DNA of 37,660 bases from Flavobacterium sp. (GTDB lineage: Bacteria; Bacteroidota; Bacteroidia; Flavobacteriales; Flavobacteriaceae), in the NCBI RefSeq assembly GCF_027482425.1, contig NZ_JAIXWA010000027.1:1-37660 (forward strand). The letters are read 5' to 3'. The notes under the pieces are model-generated. The model worked only from the letters and a program-made list of their open reading frames with translations. It had not been told where the DNA came from and did no database searches. Both the position numbers and the translations under genes were made by a program. The stretch's first letter is position 1. Each line of letters starts with the position of its first letter. Below are positions 1 to 9,625 of this stretch, piece by piece.

Positions 1-3000
1 CAATTTCCGACCCCAGGGGTTGAGGGATTTGAGAATACGACCGGTCCGGACGTAGCTACAAATCCATCGCCTTGGACTTTGGGAACGGGAGCCACGGGTA
101 ACCAGTGGGCTGTTTTTGACAACGGTGTGGGAGCACGCCGATGGACTATTACCTCCTCAGCAGCCAACGTATATGCAGGTACCAATGCCGCTTTTATGAA
201 CAATGAAGTCAACATTGGTCAAGGCAACACAGCCCAAGATTATTTAGCAACCCCCAAAGTAACCGTTCCTGCCAATGGAGAATTGCGTTTTTGGACGCGT
301 TCCACGCTATTAGGCACACAGGGTACGGAGTATTTTGTATTAGTAAATCCAACGCCCAATGCTCCTGGTGCACAAACCAATATCGCAGGGTATACCCAAA
401 CCGCTGCTTCATATACAGAAGCAACTTTGTCAACCACTTTCAACATTTATCAAGAGAAAGTGATTGATTTATCGCCGTTTGCTGGTCAGGAAGTATATAT
501 TGCTTTCATGATGCGTTTTACTCAGCCTACAGGTGCTCCAGGTGGAGACCGTTGGTTGATTGATGCGGTAAGTTTGGTAGAGCGCTGTTTGGTTCCAACC
601 AATTTGACCATCAATAATATCACACAAACCTCCGCACTTTTAGGTTGGAATGGTACTGCTCCCCAGTATGAAGTGGAAGTAGTGCCTGCTACAGGTACGC
701 CTACGGGTTCAGGAGTGTTAGTTACAGGAAATAATTATACTGCCAATGGATTAACGCCCGCTACGGCTTATGTTTACTTTGTTCGTGCCGTTTGTGCACA
801 GAGCAATAGTGCTTGGGTGGGTCCGTTTAACTTTACCACGGCCACGCCAGGACTTACGTGTAACTCAGCTATCGCTGTTCCAGGATTACCTTATAGTACT
901 AATGATACCACGGCCAATTACGCCGACAATACCGATATCAATCAAGGAGGATCGTGTGGTTCAACCACCAACTACATGATTGGTAACGAAGTATTCTATT
1001 CCTTCACACCAACCACTACGGGAGCCATCAGCATTTCAATGACCCCTGGGGCTGCCAATTCAGGTATTTTTGTATACCAAGGATGTGCCAATGTGGGAGT
1101 GAATTGTATTGCCGGTGTTGCTAATGCAGGCACTACAATACGCGAGATTCCGAGTTTGAATGTAATCGCAGGACAAACCTATATTATCGTATTATCGTCT
1201 GCAGCAGGAACTCAGAGTTACAACTATAGCCTGGTTATCCAACAGCTAAATTGTGCACGACCTGAAAACTTAGCGGTTTCTAATATTGGACTCAATGGGG
1301 CTTCACTCTCTTGGGGGAATCCTGGAGGAGCGACTTCATGGCAATATGTTGTACAAACCGCAGGTTCAGCTGTTCCTTCTGGAGCGGGAACCACTTCGGC
1401 TACCAATATCAACGTTCCTGTAACAGGTTTAAATCCTGATACAGCCTACCAATACTGGGTTCGTGCCGATTGTGGCGACGGAACCTTCAGTGCTTGGGCA
1501 GGTCCGTTTACCTTTAATACTTTAGTGCCACCACCAGTCTGTGGAGGAACCTTTACCGATGGTGGAGGGAACGCGGCCAACTATAATAACAATGCCGACC
1601 AAACGGTGACTATTTGTCCTCCAACAGGTTCTGGTCAAGTTGTTACGGTAACCTTCACTAGTTTCAACGTAGAGGCTACCAACGACGGTTTGTATGTTTT
1701 CAATGGAAACTCAACATCAGCGCCACAAATTGCCAGTCCAAACCCTGCAGGGGGTGTGCCTGGCGGATTAGCAGGAGCGTTTTGGGGGACTACCAGTCCG
1801 GGTACGGTAACTTCTTCTAGCCCTGATGGCTGTTTAACATTCCGTTTCCGTAGTAATGGAACGACCACTGCAGCAGGATGGGTAGCTAATGTTACCTGTG
1901 CCGCACCACCCGCTTGTCCTGCTCCTTTCTCTTTAGCACCAACCATCGTTTTAGGCACCTCAGCTACGTTCAACTGGACCGCTGGAGGTACTGAAACACA
2001 ATGGCATATTATCGCAGTACCTTGTGGTTCGCCTGCACCGAATGCAGCTACCACAGGATTCACCGTAGCCAATACCCGTCCTTTTCAATTGACAGGATTA
2101 TCGGGATTAACGTGTTATGACGTGTATGTTCGTGCGGTATGTTCAGGAACAGAGTTGAGCAATTGGGCAGGCCCTGCTTCCATCACTACGCAAGTAGCTC
2201 CTCCAGCATGTGGTGGGGTATTCTCCGATCCAGGAGGAAACGCAAACTATGCTAACAATACTGATTCAACGGTAACTATTTGTCCTGTAAATGCTGGTGA
2301 TGTAGTAACAGTAACCTTTACCTTATTTGATACCGAGGCCAACTGGGATGGATTGTACGTATTTAATGGACCTACCATAAATTCACCACAAATTGCCAGT
2401 GCCAACGGCGCGGGTAATGTTCCTGGTGGTGTACCCGGTTCGTTCTGGGGTACTTTGACAGGAGCGAATTTACCCTCATTTACTTCAACAGACGTAAGTG
2501 GATGTTTAACGTTCCGTTTCCGTAGTGATGGTTCCGTAAATGATGTAGGATGGTTAGCTAATGTAGTTTGTGCGCCACCGCCAACATGCCCTAATCCAAA
2601 TACTTTGGCAGCATCGGCCGTTACCTCAAATAGTGCTACTTTAGCGTGGACAAACCCTAATACCGCAACAACTTGGAATGTCATTGCACTTCCTTGTGGT
2701 TCCCCAGCACCAACAGCTGCTACTACAGGATTTACAGTAACTACCACTAACCCTCATGTGTTTACAGGATTAACACCTGATACTTGTTATGATTTATACG
2801 TACAAGCGGTTTGTGGTCCTGGCGACTTAAGTAACTGGATTGGGCCACGCTCAATCACTACACAAATTGCACCACCGCAATGTGGTGGAATATTTACCGA
2901 CCCTGCGGGTGCTACAGCCAACTATGCTAATGGAACGGATTACACGGTTACGATTTGCCCCACTATTCCTGGGGAACAAGTAACAGTAACTTTTACTGAA

Positions 3001-6000
3001 TTTAATACCGAAGCCAACTGGGATGGTCTGTATGTTTTTGATGGTAACTCAATTGCAGCACAGCAATTAGCAAGCACCAATGGAGGAGGGAATGTCCCAG
3101 GAGGATTACCCGGTTCTTACTGGGGTAACTTAACAGGGGCTAATTTACCAGGTCCGTTTACCGCATCAAGCGCCAATGGATGTTTAACGTTCCGTTTCCG
3201 TAGTGATGGCTCCGTGAATGCTCCTGGATGGATCGCGAATGTAACATGTGCTCCTCCGCCAACTTGTCCAAAACCTTCCAATGTAATTGTAAGCAATGCT
3301 ACCACCACTACAGCACAAATTTCATGGACCGAGATTGGAACTGCTACGCAATGGGAAGTATTGATTTTACCAGCAGGCTCCCCTGTTCCAACGGCTGCAT
3401 CAACAGGAGTTGTTACAAGTTCCAATCCCTATACAGCGACAGGTTTAAATCCAGCTACACAATATGTAGTTTATGTACGATCTTTATGTTCGCTTACAGA
3501 TATCAGTTTGTGGTCTAATGTAAGAGCCTTCAATACCGTTATCGCTAATGATGAGTGTATTAATGCCACAGTTACACCCGTAAATATCAACAACACATGT
3601 ACTGTATTTTCGAGTGGAAGTTTGATTGGTGCTACGGCTTCAGCGCAACCCAATACGTGTGGAGGCACCGATGATGATGATGTTTGGTTTAGCTTTACAG
3701 CGACTAGTACAACACATACGATCAACTTAAATAACATTACAGGCGGAACCACCGATTTGTTTCATGTGTTGTATTCGGGTTCTTGTGGTGCTTTAACACA
3801 AATTTATTGTAGCGATCCAAATAATAGTATTGCCAATAACTTGACCCCGGGGCAAACCTATTTTGTGCGTGTTTATTCATGGACAGCGACCCCGAATCAA
3901 ACGTCAAGCTTCCAAGTATGTATAGGAACACCAACCCCACCTCCAAGTTGTATTACCAATACACCGGCAGGAAATACTTGTGCTGTAGCAACTCCTATTT
4001 GTAACTTGAATGGATATTGTGGTAACACTTCTGCCTCTTATACTTCAGATTCATGGCCGGAATTAACGGCAGAATTTTGTGGGTCTTTGGAGAATAACTC
4101 CTTTTTATCATTTGTAGCTTCAGAAACTACGATTTCATTTGATGTTTGGGTTACCAGTAGTGAAGATAATAATGGTATTCAGATAATGGTATTCGGAGCC
4201 GCAAACTGTGGTTCTGGACCTGTAACTGAGTACACCTGTTGGAGTCCAGGAAATGTTCCTGCTGGGTCAACAAATATTTCCGCAACAGGATTAACAGTAG
4301 GACAAACCTACTATATCATGATTGATGGTTTTGCGGGTGACGTTTGTGATTATGTCATCGCTTCAAACTCGGGGATTCAAGCTCCAGTTCAAATTACAAC
4401 CTCAACCAATACCACAACACCAACCATCTGTTTGGGTCAAACCGCGACTTTAAATGCTTCAGGTGGAAACGGAGTGTTTTCATGGACAACTTCGTCAGGA
4501 AGTTTAAGTGCTCCTTCGGGAACATCGATTGTATTTACACCTCCAGGAGTAGGAACATTTAATATTACAGCTACCTCAACAGCAGGAAATGTTAACTGTC
4601 CTCAATCAGCATCAAGCACGCAAACAATTACCGTAGTTGATTTCTTTGTGCCAAATTTCGACCCGGTGTCTAACTTCTGTGCTGGAACAACTGCTCCGAC
4701 ATTGCCTACTACATCTACTAATGGTGTAACAGGAACTTGGTCACCTGCTGTAGTAAGCAACGTAGAGGGATCCACAACCTATACCTTTACACCCGATGTA
4801 ACATTTTGTGCCAACCCAACAACGCTCTCTATCACGGTAGATCCTGGAATCATACCAACATTTGTGACTCCAGCTCCAATATGTCCAGGTTCACCAGCTC
4901 CCGTTTTACCAACCACTTCTGGAAATGGTATTACTGGAACTTGGAATCCAGCTACGGTTAGTAATACGGCCACTGGTACATACGAATTCACACCCGATCC
5001 AGGGCAATGTGCTTCCAATGTAACGTTGACCGTTACGGTTTTACCAAGTTGTGATTTTGGTAGTTATGCTAACGCAGTTTGGTTGACCAATTGCGAAACG
5101 TCTAATTTCTTTAATACGCAAGGAACAGGAACCGATATTATTGGTCCAGCGCAAAACGTTTTCCCAAATAGCGATTTAGGAACGTATGTTCAAAACTCAG
5201 GATCATTAAAATTACGTGGGGCTGAAGTAAAAACCTTCAAGTCCGCTACAGCAAATGTTTGTAGTGCTCGTTTATTCTATCGAATTTATCCTGTGGCAGG
5301 TACCCCTGGGACCTTTACCTCAATCGATTTACCATTCTTTGATGATTGTACTATTGATAGTGACTCCAATGGTTCGGTGGATACTTTCCCAACAGGAGGC
5401 CCTTGTAACGTTCGCGACCAAAAATGGCAACGCGTATTGAGTGATGCACAGTCTCCAATAGATCTTACAACTTTACCTCCAGGGGATTACAATGTTGAAG
5501 TGTATTATGAATTAACAGGAGATGTTAACTCACCATCACAATGCGACGATACACAATTGATTAATAATGGAGGGGCAAACTTTATTGCCACGTATACCAT
5601 TCAATCACAACCAGTATATGCGAGTACAAATCCCACAACGTGTGGAGGAAGTGATGGAACCATTACTATTTCAGGTTTGGCGCCTAGTACATCATATAAT
5701 GTCGGATATACCTTTGCGTTACCTAATCCACCTACATCCTACACTTCTGACAATTCAGGGGTAATTGTAATTACAGGTTTAACAGCAGGTACTTATTCTA
5801 ATTTCGTAGTGAGTGTGAATGGATGTTTTTTACCAAATGCTACTCCAATTGTATTGGTTAATCCTACTCCTCCTTCTGTAACTTTGAGCAACGTAACAGT
5901 TTGTGCTACAAGCCCAGCAACCGTTACTGCTATTCCTTCAGGAAACAGTACGTACTCTTATGTTTGGACTGTTCCCACAGGAGCTACAGACCCAGGTAAT

Positions 6001-8652
6001 GTGAGCACATTTGATGCTACAATCTCTGGTACATATACCGTTACAATTACTGACACGGTAACAAATTGTGCCGGCAATACCGCCACAGCACAAGTGACTA
6101 TAAATCCAGTTCAAACGCCATTGTTTGATCCTATTGCAGCCTTGTGTTTGAATGCAACCGCTCCAGTGTTACCGTCTACTTCTACTAATGGAATTAACGG
6201 CACATGGAATCCAGCTTCGATCGATACAAGTGTAGCGGGTCAGGTGGTTTATGAATTTACACCCGATACAGGGCAATGTGCAGCGACTATTACCATTACT
6301 GTAGTTGTAAATAGTACGCCAACTCCAGTAGTTTCGATAACACAACAAGCAACGTGTGCAACACCTACAGGAACAATTACGGTAACTTCTCCAGTTTCTA
6401 GTACAGGAACCGTTGCCAACGATTTGTTTATTTCTGAAGTAACCGACTCAAATGCGGGTTCATTATCATATGTTGAATTGTATAATGCGACAGTGAATAC
6501 AATTAATTTAGGTACTTATTCAATTCAAACGGCAAGCAATGGAAATACTACTTATGGATTTAGTTTGCCTTTGAATAATGTGAATTTAGCACCAGGCGCA
6601 ACCTATGTTATTGCTTTAGGAAACGATAACTTCTGTCCCTCTACACCAGGCGCTGACGGTTCTTTAGCAGCTCAAACAAGCGGGACAGGTTCGGTTAACT
6701 TTAGCAATAGTGAACACGATCATATCGGACTTTTCAATGGAACTACTTTAGTGGATAGTTGGGGTGTTTTCGGTTCAGATAACTGGGCACCAACCGCAAT
6801 TACAGGTCCTCAAGGAGCCTCTTTCCGTAGACTTAATAATGTTACATTACCAAGTACTACTTATAATGATGCCGATTGGACTGTTGTTGATTTTGCAGGG
6901 AATGGTGTAGCTAATTGTGGTAATAACGACTACAGTGGTATCGGCAACTTTACTCCAGCTTCTTCAGGTCAATATGAATATGCTGTGGATAATGGGGCGT
7001 ACCAAGCCAACCCTGTATTTACTGGTTTAACACCTGGACAACATTCAGTAATTGTTCGCGACGTGGTTACGGGATGTGTTTCACAAGTTGTGACAATCAC
7101 TATCGATACGCCACAATTATTGCCAGCAGTTACGGGAATTACCTATACAAGTCCAGTTTGTGCCAATGCAGTGTCTACATTAACACCCAACACCTCTATT
7201 CCTGGATTTACAGCAGGTGGGCAGTATACCGCTGATTCGCCGAACTTAAGTATTGACGGTTCAACGGGTATTATCAATGTTACATCTTCTCAACCGGGAA
7301 CGTATAATGTTACGTATACAATTACTCAAAATACGACTAACTGTCAAGAGGCAGGAAGTACTACAGTACAAGTCATCATCAATGTACAGCCTACAGTTAC
7401 GGTATCAAGCGCTACTATCTGTGAAGGTCAAACCGCAACAGTAACAGCAACCCCAGGAGATTCTTCAACGTACTCGTATGCATGGACTGTACCTGCAGGA
7501 GTAACCGATCCTGGAAATGTAGCTTCCTTTACTACAACCGTTGCAGGAACATACAGTGTAATTATTACGAATACTAGCACAACTTGTACGAGCAATAGCG
7601 CAAGTGGAACAGTAACGGTTAATCCGCTACCAACAGTTACAGTAAATTCAGCTACCGTTTGTCAAGGTCAATCGGCGACTATTATTGCAACGCCAGGCGT
7701 TGGAAACACATATAACTATGTTTGGACCGTTCCTTCAGGAGTAACCAACCCCGGAAACGTAAGTAGCTTTACGGCAACAATCGCAGGAACCTATTCGGTA
7801 GTAATTACCAATACTGCTACGGGCTGTTCTAGTGCTTCTGCAATCGGAACGCTCACGGTGAATGCTTTACCAACTGTAACCGTAACAGGTGAAACCATCT
7901 GTTCAGGCTCAACAGCTGATGTCACTGCAACACCTGGGGCTGCAGGTTCTTATACTTATGTATGGACGGTTCCAGCAGGTGCTACAAACCCAGGAAATAC
8001 AGCTACTTTCACAACCACTATTGCAGGAACATATAGCGTAACAATTACCGATACTACTACAGGTTGTACCAGTACATCTGCAAGTGGAACGGTCGTGTTT
8101 GTTCCTTCATTTAACTTTACTATTGATGCAGGATGTAATGGTGATGAATATGTCTTGGAAGTTCAAGCTATAAATAATACATTTGACATCGGTGGAGCGA
8201 GTTTCGACTGGGTATGGGTTAATGGCAGTACTTCAACTCCTGTAGGAGCGAATCAAGCTACCTTTAACGTTACTGATTATTTGAATTCAACAACTCAAGT
8301 AGAGGAATTACCACTAACATTTGGAGTCACGGTAACCAATGCTGAAGGCTGTACACAATACAATACAGTTGTGTTAACCTCAATTTATTGTGACATTCAA
8401 AAAGGTATTTCACCAAATGGTGACGGGTTAAATGATTTCTTTGACTTGGAACAAAAGAATGTGAAGCAGTTGAGTATCTATAATCGTTATGGAACCATAG
8501 TATACACTCGTGCTAACTACACGAATCAATGGTATGGTCAATCGGATAATGATAACGAATTACCTGACGGAACCTACTATTATGTGATTGAGTTCAATAA
8601 CGGTCAGTCAACCAAAACAGGATGGATTTACATCAATAGAGAAGTGAAATAA
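1..8652 (+). CDS. Giant multidomain adhesin with T9SS type B sorting domain (5' partial)
   Basis: The frame is open from base 1, so the start and signal peptide lie outside the window; 2883 residues are visible. In order by nucleotide: an adhesin/MAM-like jelly-roll domain (to about 580); FnIII (590-840); a pre-peptidase-like domain (860-1245); FnIII; then three CUB-like domains beginning at 1540, 2209 and 2881, each followed by FnIII; two further pre-peptidase-like domains (3550-4375); Ig-like and 'GTWxPA' repeats (4390-5043, 6115-6312); an Ig-like repeat at 5872; a lamin-tail-like domain (6410-6930); three Ig-like repeats at 7390, 7630 and 7870. The C-terminus (8392-8652) carries ISPNGDGLNDFF, YNRYG and LPDGTYYY, which is the gliding-associated type B (CHU_C) signal for T9SS export. 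The inferred role is surface adhesion or gliding; the ligand is unknown. It is followed after 14 bp by a PorP/SprF gene, the usual partner of type B substrates. Confidence 0.93.
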   Translation, partial: QFPTPGVEGFENTTGPDVATNPSPWTLGTGATGNQWAVFDNGVGARRWTITSSAANVYAGTNAAFMNNEVNIGQGNTAQDYLATPKVTVPANGELRFWTRSTLLGTQGTEYFVLVNPTPNAPGAQTNIAGYTQTAASYTEATLSTTFNIYQEKVIDLSPFAGQEVYIAFMMRFTQPTGAPGGDRWLIDAVSLVERCLVPTNLTINNITQTSALLGWNGTAPQYEVEVVPATGTPTGSGVLVTGNNYTANGLTPATAYVYFVRAVCAQSNSAWVGPFNFTTATPGLTCNSAIAVPGLPYSTNDTTANYADNTDINQGGSCGSTTNYMIGNEVFYSFTPTTTGAISISMTPGAANSGIFVYQGCANVGVNCIAGVANAGTTIREIPSLNVIAGQTYIIVLSSAAGTQSYNYSLVIQQLNCARPENLAVSNIGLNGASLSWGNPGGATSWQYVVQTAGSAVPSGAGTTSATNINVPVTGLNPDTAYQYWVRADCGDGTFSAWAGPFTFNTLVPPPVCGGTFTDGGGNAANYNNNADQTVTICPPTGSGQVVTVTFTSFNVEATNDGLYVFNGNSTSAPQIASPNPAGGVPGGLAGAFWGTTSPGTVTSSSPDGCLTFRFRSNGTTTAAGWVANVTCAAPPACPAPFSLAPTIVLGTSATFNWTAGGTETQWHIIAVPCGSPAPNAATTGFTVANTRPFQLTGLSGLTCYDVYVRAVCSGTELSNWAGPASITTQVAPPACGGVFSDPGGNANYANNTDSTVTICPVNAGDVVTVTFTLFDTEANWDGLYVFNGPTINSPQIASANGAGNVPGGVPGSFWGTLTGANLPSFTSTDVSGCLTFRFRSDGSVNDVGWLANVVCAPPPTCPNPNTLAASAVTSNSATLAWTNPNTATTWNVIALPCGSPAPTAATTGFTVTTTNPHVFTGLTPDTCYDLYVQAVCGPGDLSNWIGPRSITTQIAPPQCGGIFTDPAGATANYANGTDYTVTICPTIPGEQVTVTFTEFNTEANWDGLYVFDGNSIAAQQLASTNGGGNVPGGLPGSYWGNLTGANLPGPFTASSANGCLTFRFRSDGSVNAPGWIANVTCAPPPTCPKPSNVIVSNATTTTAQISWTEIGTATQWEVLILPAGSPVPTAASTGVVTSSNPYTATGLNPATQYVVYVRSLCSLTDISLWSNVRAFNTVIANDECINATVTPVNINNTCTVFSSGSLIGATASAQPNTCGGTDDDDVWFSFTATSTTHTINLNNITGGTTDLFHVLYSGSCGALTQIYCSDPNNSIANNLTPGQTYFVRVYSWTATPNQTSSFQVCIGTPTPPPSCITNTPAGNTCAVATPICNLNGYCGNTSASYTSDSWPELTAEFCGSLENNSFLSFVASETTISFDVWVTSSEDNNGIQIMVFGAANCGSGPVTEYTCWSPGNVPAGSTNISATGLTVGQTYYIMIDGFAGDVCDYVIASNSGIQAPVQITTSTNTTTPTICLGQTATLNASGGNGVFSWTTSSGSLSAPSGTSIVFTPPGVGTFNITATSTAGNVNCPQSASSTQTITVVDFFVPNFDPVSNFCAGTTAPTLPTTSTNGVTGTWSPAVVSNVEGSTTYTFTPDVTFCANPTTLSITVDPGIIPTFVTPAPICPGSPAPVLPTTSGNGITGTWNPATVSNTATGTYEFTPDPGQCASNVTLTVTVLPSCDFGSYANAVWLTNCETSNFFNTQGTGTDIIGPAQNVFPNSDLGTYVQNSGSLKLRGAEVKTFKSATANVCSARLFYRIYPVAGTPGTFTSIDLPFFDDCTIDSDSNGSVDTFPTGGPCNVRDQKWQRVLSDAQSPIDLTTLPPGDYNVEVYYELTGDVNSPSQCDDTQLINNGGANFIATYTIQSQPVYASTNPTTCGGSDGTITISGLAPSTSYNVGYTFALPNPPTSYTSDNSGVIVITGLTAGTYSNFVVSVNGCFLPNATPIVLVNPTPPSVTLSNVTVCATSPATVTAIPSGNSTYSYVWTVPTGATDPGNVSTFDATISGTYTVTITDTVTNCAGNTATAQVTINPVQTPLFDPIAALCLNATAPVLPSTSTNGINGTWNPASIDTSVAGQVVYEFTPDTGQCAATITITVVVNSTPTPVVSITQQATCATPTGTITVTSPVSSTGTVANDLFISEVTDSNAGSLSYVELYNATVNTINLGTYSIQTASNGNTTYGFSLPLNNVNLAPGATYVIALGNDNFCPSTPGADGSLAAQTSGTGSVNFSNSEHDHIGLFNGTTLVDSWGVFGSDNWAPTAITGPQGASFRRLNNVTLPSTTYNDADWTVVDFAGNGVANCGNNDYSGIGNFTPASSGQYEYAVDNGAYQANPVFTGLTPGQHSVIVRDVVTGCVSQVVTITIDTPQLLPAVTGITYTSPVCANAVSTLTPNTSIPGFTAGGQYTADSPNLSIDGSTGIINVTSSQPGTYNVTYTITQNTTNCQEAGSTTVQVIINVQPTVTVSSATICEGQTATVTATPGDSSTYSYAWTVPAGVTDPGNVASFTTTVAGTYSVIITNTSTTCTSNSASGTVTVNPLPTVTVNSATVCQGQSATIIATPGVGNTYNYVWTVPSGVTNPGNVSSFTATIAGTYSVVITNTATGCSSASAIGTLTVNALPTVTVTGETICSGSTADVTATPGAAGSYTYVWTVPAGATNPGNTATFTTTIAGTYSVTITDTTTGCTSTSASGTVVFVPSFNFTIDAGCNGDEYVLEVQAINNTFDIGGASFDWVWVNGSTSTPVGANQATFNVTDYLNSTTQVEELPLTFGVTVTNAEGCTQYNTVVLTSIYCDIQKGISPNGDGLNDFFDLEQKNVKQLSIYNRYGTIVYTRANYTNQWYGQSDNDNELPDGTYYYVIEFNNGQSTKTGWIYINREVK
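1540..3540 (+). repeat. Three tandem CUB+FnIII modules inside the adhesin gene
   Basis: Modules begin at 1540, 2209 and 2881 (each at the TGT of a CGG(T/I/V)F motif), giving unit lengths of 669 and 672 bases, both multiples of three. Each unit has a CUB-like half (TVTICP, DGLYVFNG, CLTFRFRS) and an FnIII half. Stretches such as the one encoding CLTFRFRS are almost identical at DNA level between copies, which points to duplication within the gene. Confidence 0.85.
7390..8103 (+). repeat. Three tandem 240-base Ig-like repeats inside the adhesin gene
   Basis: Units start at 7390, 7630 and 7870, each at a Pro-Thr-Val-Thr-Val motif, with an exact 240-base (80-residue) period. Each has the order TVTV, C-x-G, ATPG, Y-x-W-T-V-P, NPGN/DPGN and AGTYSV. 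A more diverged fourth copy lies at 5872-6111, separated by a GTWxPA repeat and the lamin-tail-like region. Confidence 0.85.
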
Positions 8653-8666
8653 CAAACAAATAATAA

Positions 8667-9605
8667 ATGAAAAATTTCAAAACGATGAAAAAACTATATT
8701 TCCTAACCGCTTTTGCACTGCTTGCCGTTCTCGATGCTAGTGCGCAGCAAGACCCACATTACACCCAATATATGTACAATATGAGTGTAATTAATCCTGC
8801 TTACGCTGGATCCAAAGAGAACATGTCTGGAGGTTTATTATACCGCAAGCAGTGGGTTGAAATTGAAGATGCACCCACCACGGGAACCTTCTTTTTACAC
8901 AGTCCCGTTGGAAAAAATGTGGGGTTAGGTATTTCTGCGATTACCGATAAAATTGGTCCAGTAGAAGAAAACAACATCTACACCGATTTCTCTTATACCT
9001 TAAACTTAGGAGGTGAAAGCCGCTTAGCATTTGGACTTAAAGCGGGGGCAACCTTTCATAAAGTTGGGTTGTTTAGTGAGGTATATAATAATGTACCTGA
9101 CCCAAATGACCCAGCGTTTAGAGAAAACACCAATAGTACTTATTTGAATTTAGGTACTGGTCTTTTCTATTATACGAATAAGTTTTATGTAGCTTTATCT
9201 GTACCTAACATGTTGAAATCAAAACACCTTGATTTTAATGGGCGTCAGTTTGGTACCGAGACACAACACTACTTCTTAACGGGGGGGTATGTGTTTGATT
9301 TATCTCCATCGGTGAAATTCAAACCTTTTGCCTTAGTGAAAACGGCGTTCCAAGCTCCAGTTTCTTTTGACGTTTCTACCAACTTCTTGTTTAATGATAA
9401 ATTCGAAATCGGAGCAACGTATCGCAGAGAAGATTCTTTTGGCGCGATGGTAAACTATGCCATTACACCCAACATACGCATCGGGTACGCTTACGATCAC
9501 ATCGTTTCGGATTTAAAAGTGACCACAACTGCTTCGCACGAGGTTATCTTGTTGTTTGACTTGAACTTCCCGAAAAAAGTTTCTCAGTCTCCTCGTTATT
9601 TCTAA
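8667..9605 (+). CDS. PorP/SprF family T9SS membrane protein
   Basis: This is a 312-residue outer-membrane beta-barrel protein of the PorP/SprF family. The N-terminus has a signal peptide ending near ASAQ, followed directly by the family hallmark QDPHYTQYMYNMSVINPAYAGS. Family members are needed for export or surface attachment of specific T9SS substrates: SprF serves the SprB adhesin in F. johnsoniae. The gene begins 14 bp after the type B adhesin, so it very probably serves that protein, and it is followed 20 bp later by the OmpA-like gene. An alternative start is Met7 at 8685, which would give a more typical short signal peptide. A run of seven G lies at 9281-9287. Confidence 0.92.
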   Translation: MKNFKTMKKLYFLTAFALLAVLDASAQQDPHYTQYMYNMSVINPAYAGSKENMSGGLLYRKQWVEIEDAPTTGTFFLHSPVGKNVGLGISAITDKIGPVEENNIYTDFSYTLNLGGESRLAFGLKAGATFHKVGLFSEVYNNVPDPNDPAFRENTNSTYLNLGTGLFYYTNKFYVALSVPNMLKSKHLDFNGRQFGTETQHYFLTGGYVFDLSPSVKFKPFALVKTAFQAPVSFDVSTNFLFNDKFEIGATYRREDSFGAMVNYAITPNIRIGYAYDHIVSDLKVTTTASHEVILLFDLNFPKKVSQSPRYF

Positions 9606-9625
9606 TCTTAAACCTAACTTTCAAA

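Noticed and set aside
3117..3425. Long antisense frames in the adhesin gene (also 1635-2072 and 2247-2747 on the minus strand)
   Set aside because: They mirror the repeated CUB modules, occur once per module and have no coherent protein features; they are shadows of repetitive coding DNA.
79..8652. Start of the adhesin at the TTG at base 79
   Set aside because: The frame is open back to base 1 and the domain is already under way, so the TTG is internal and the gene is cut by the window edge.
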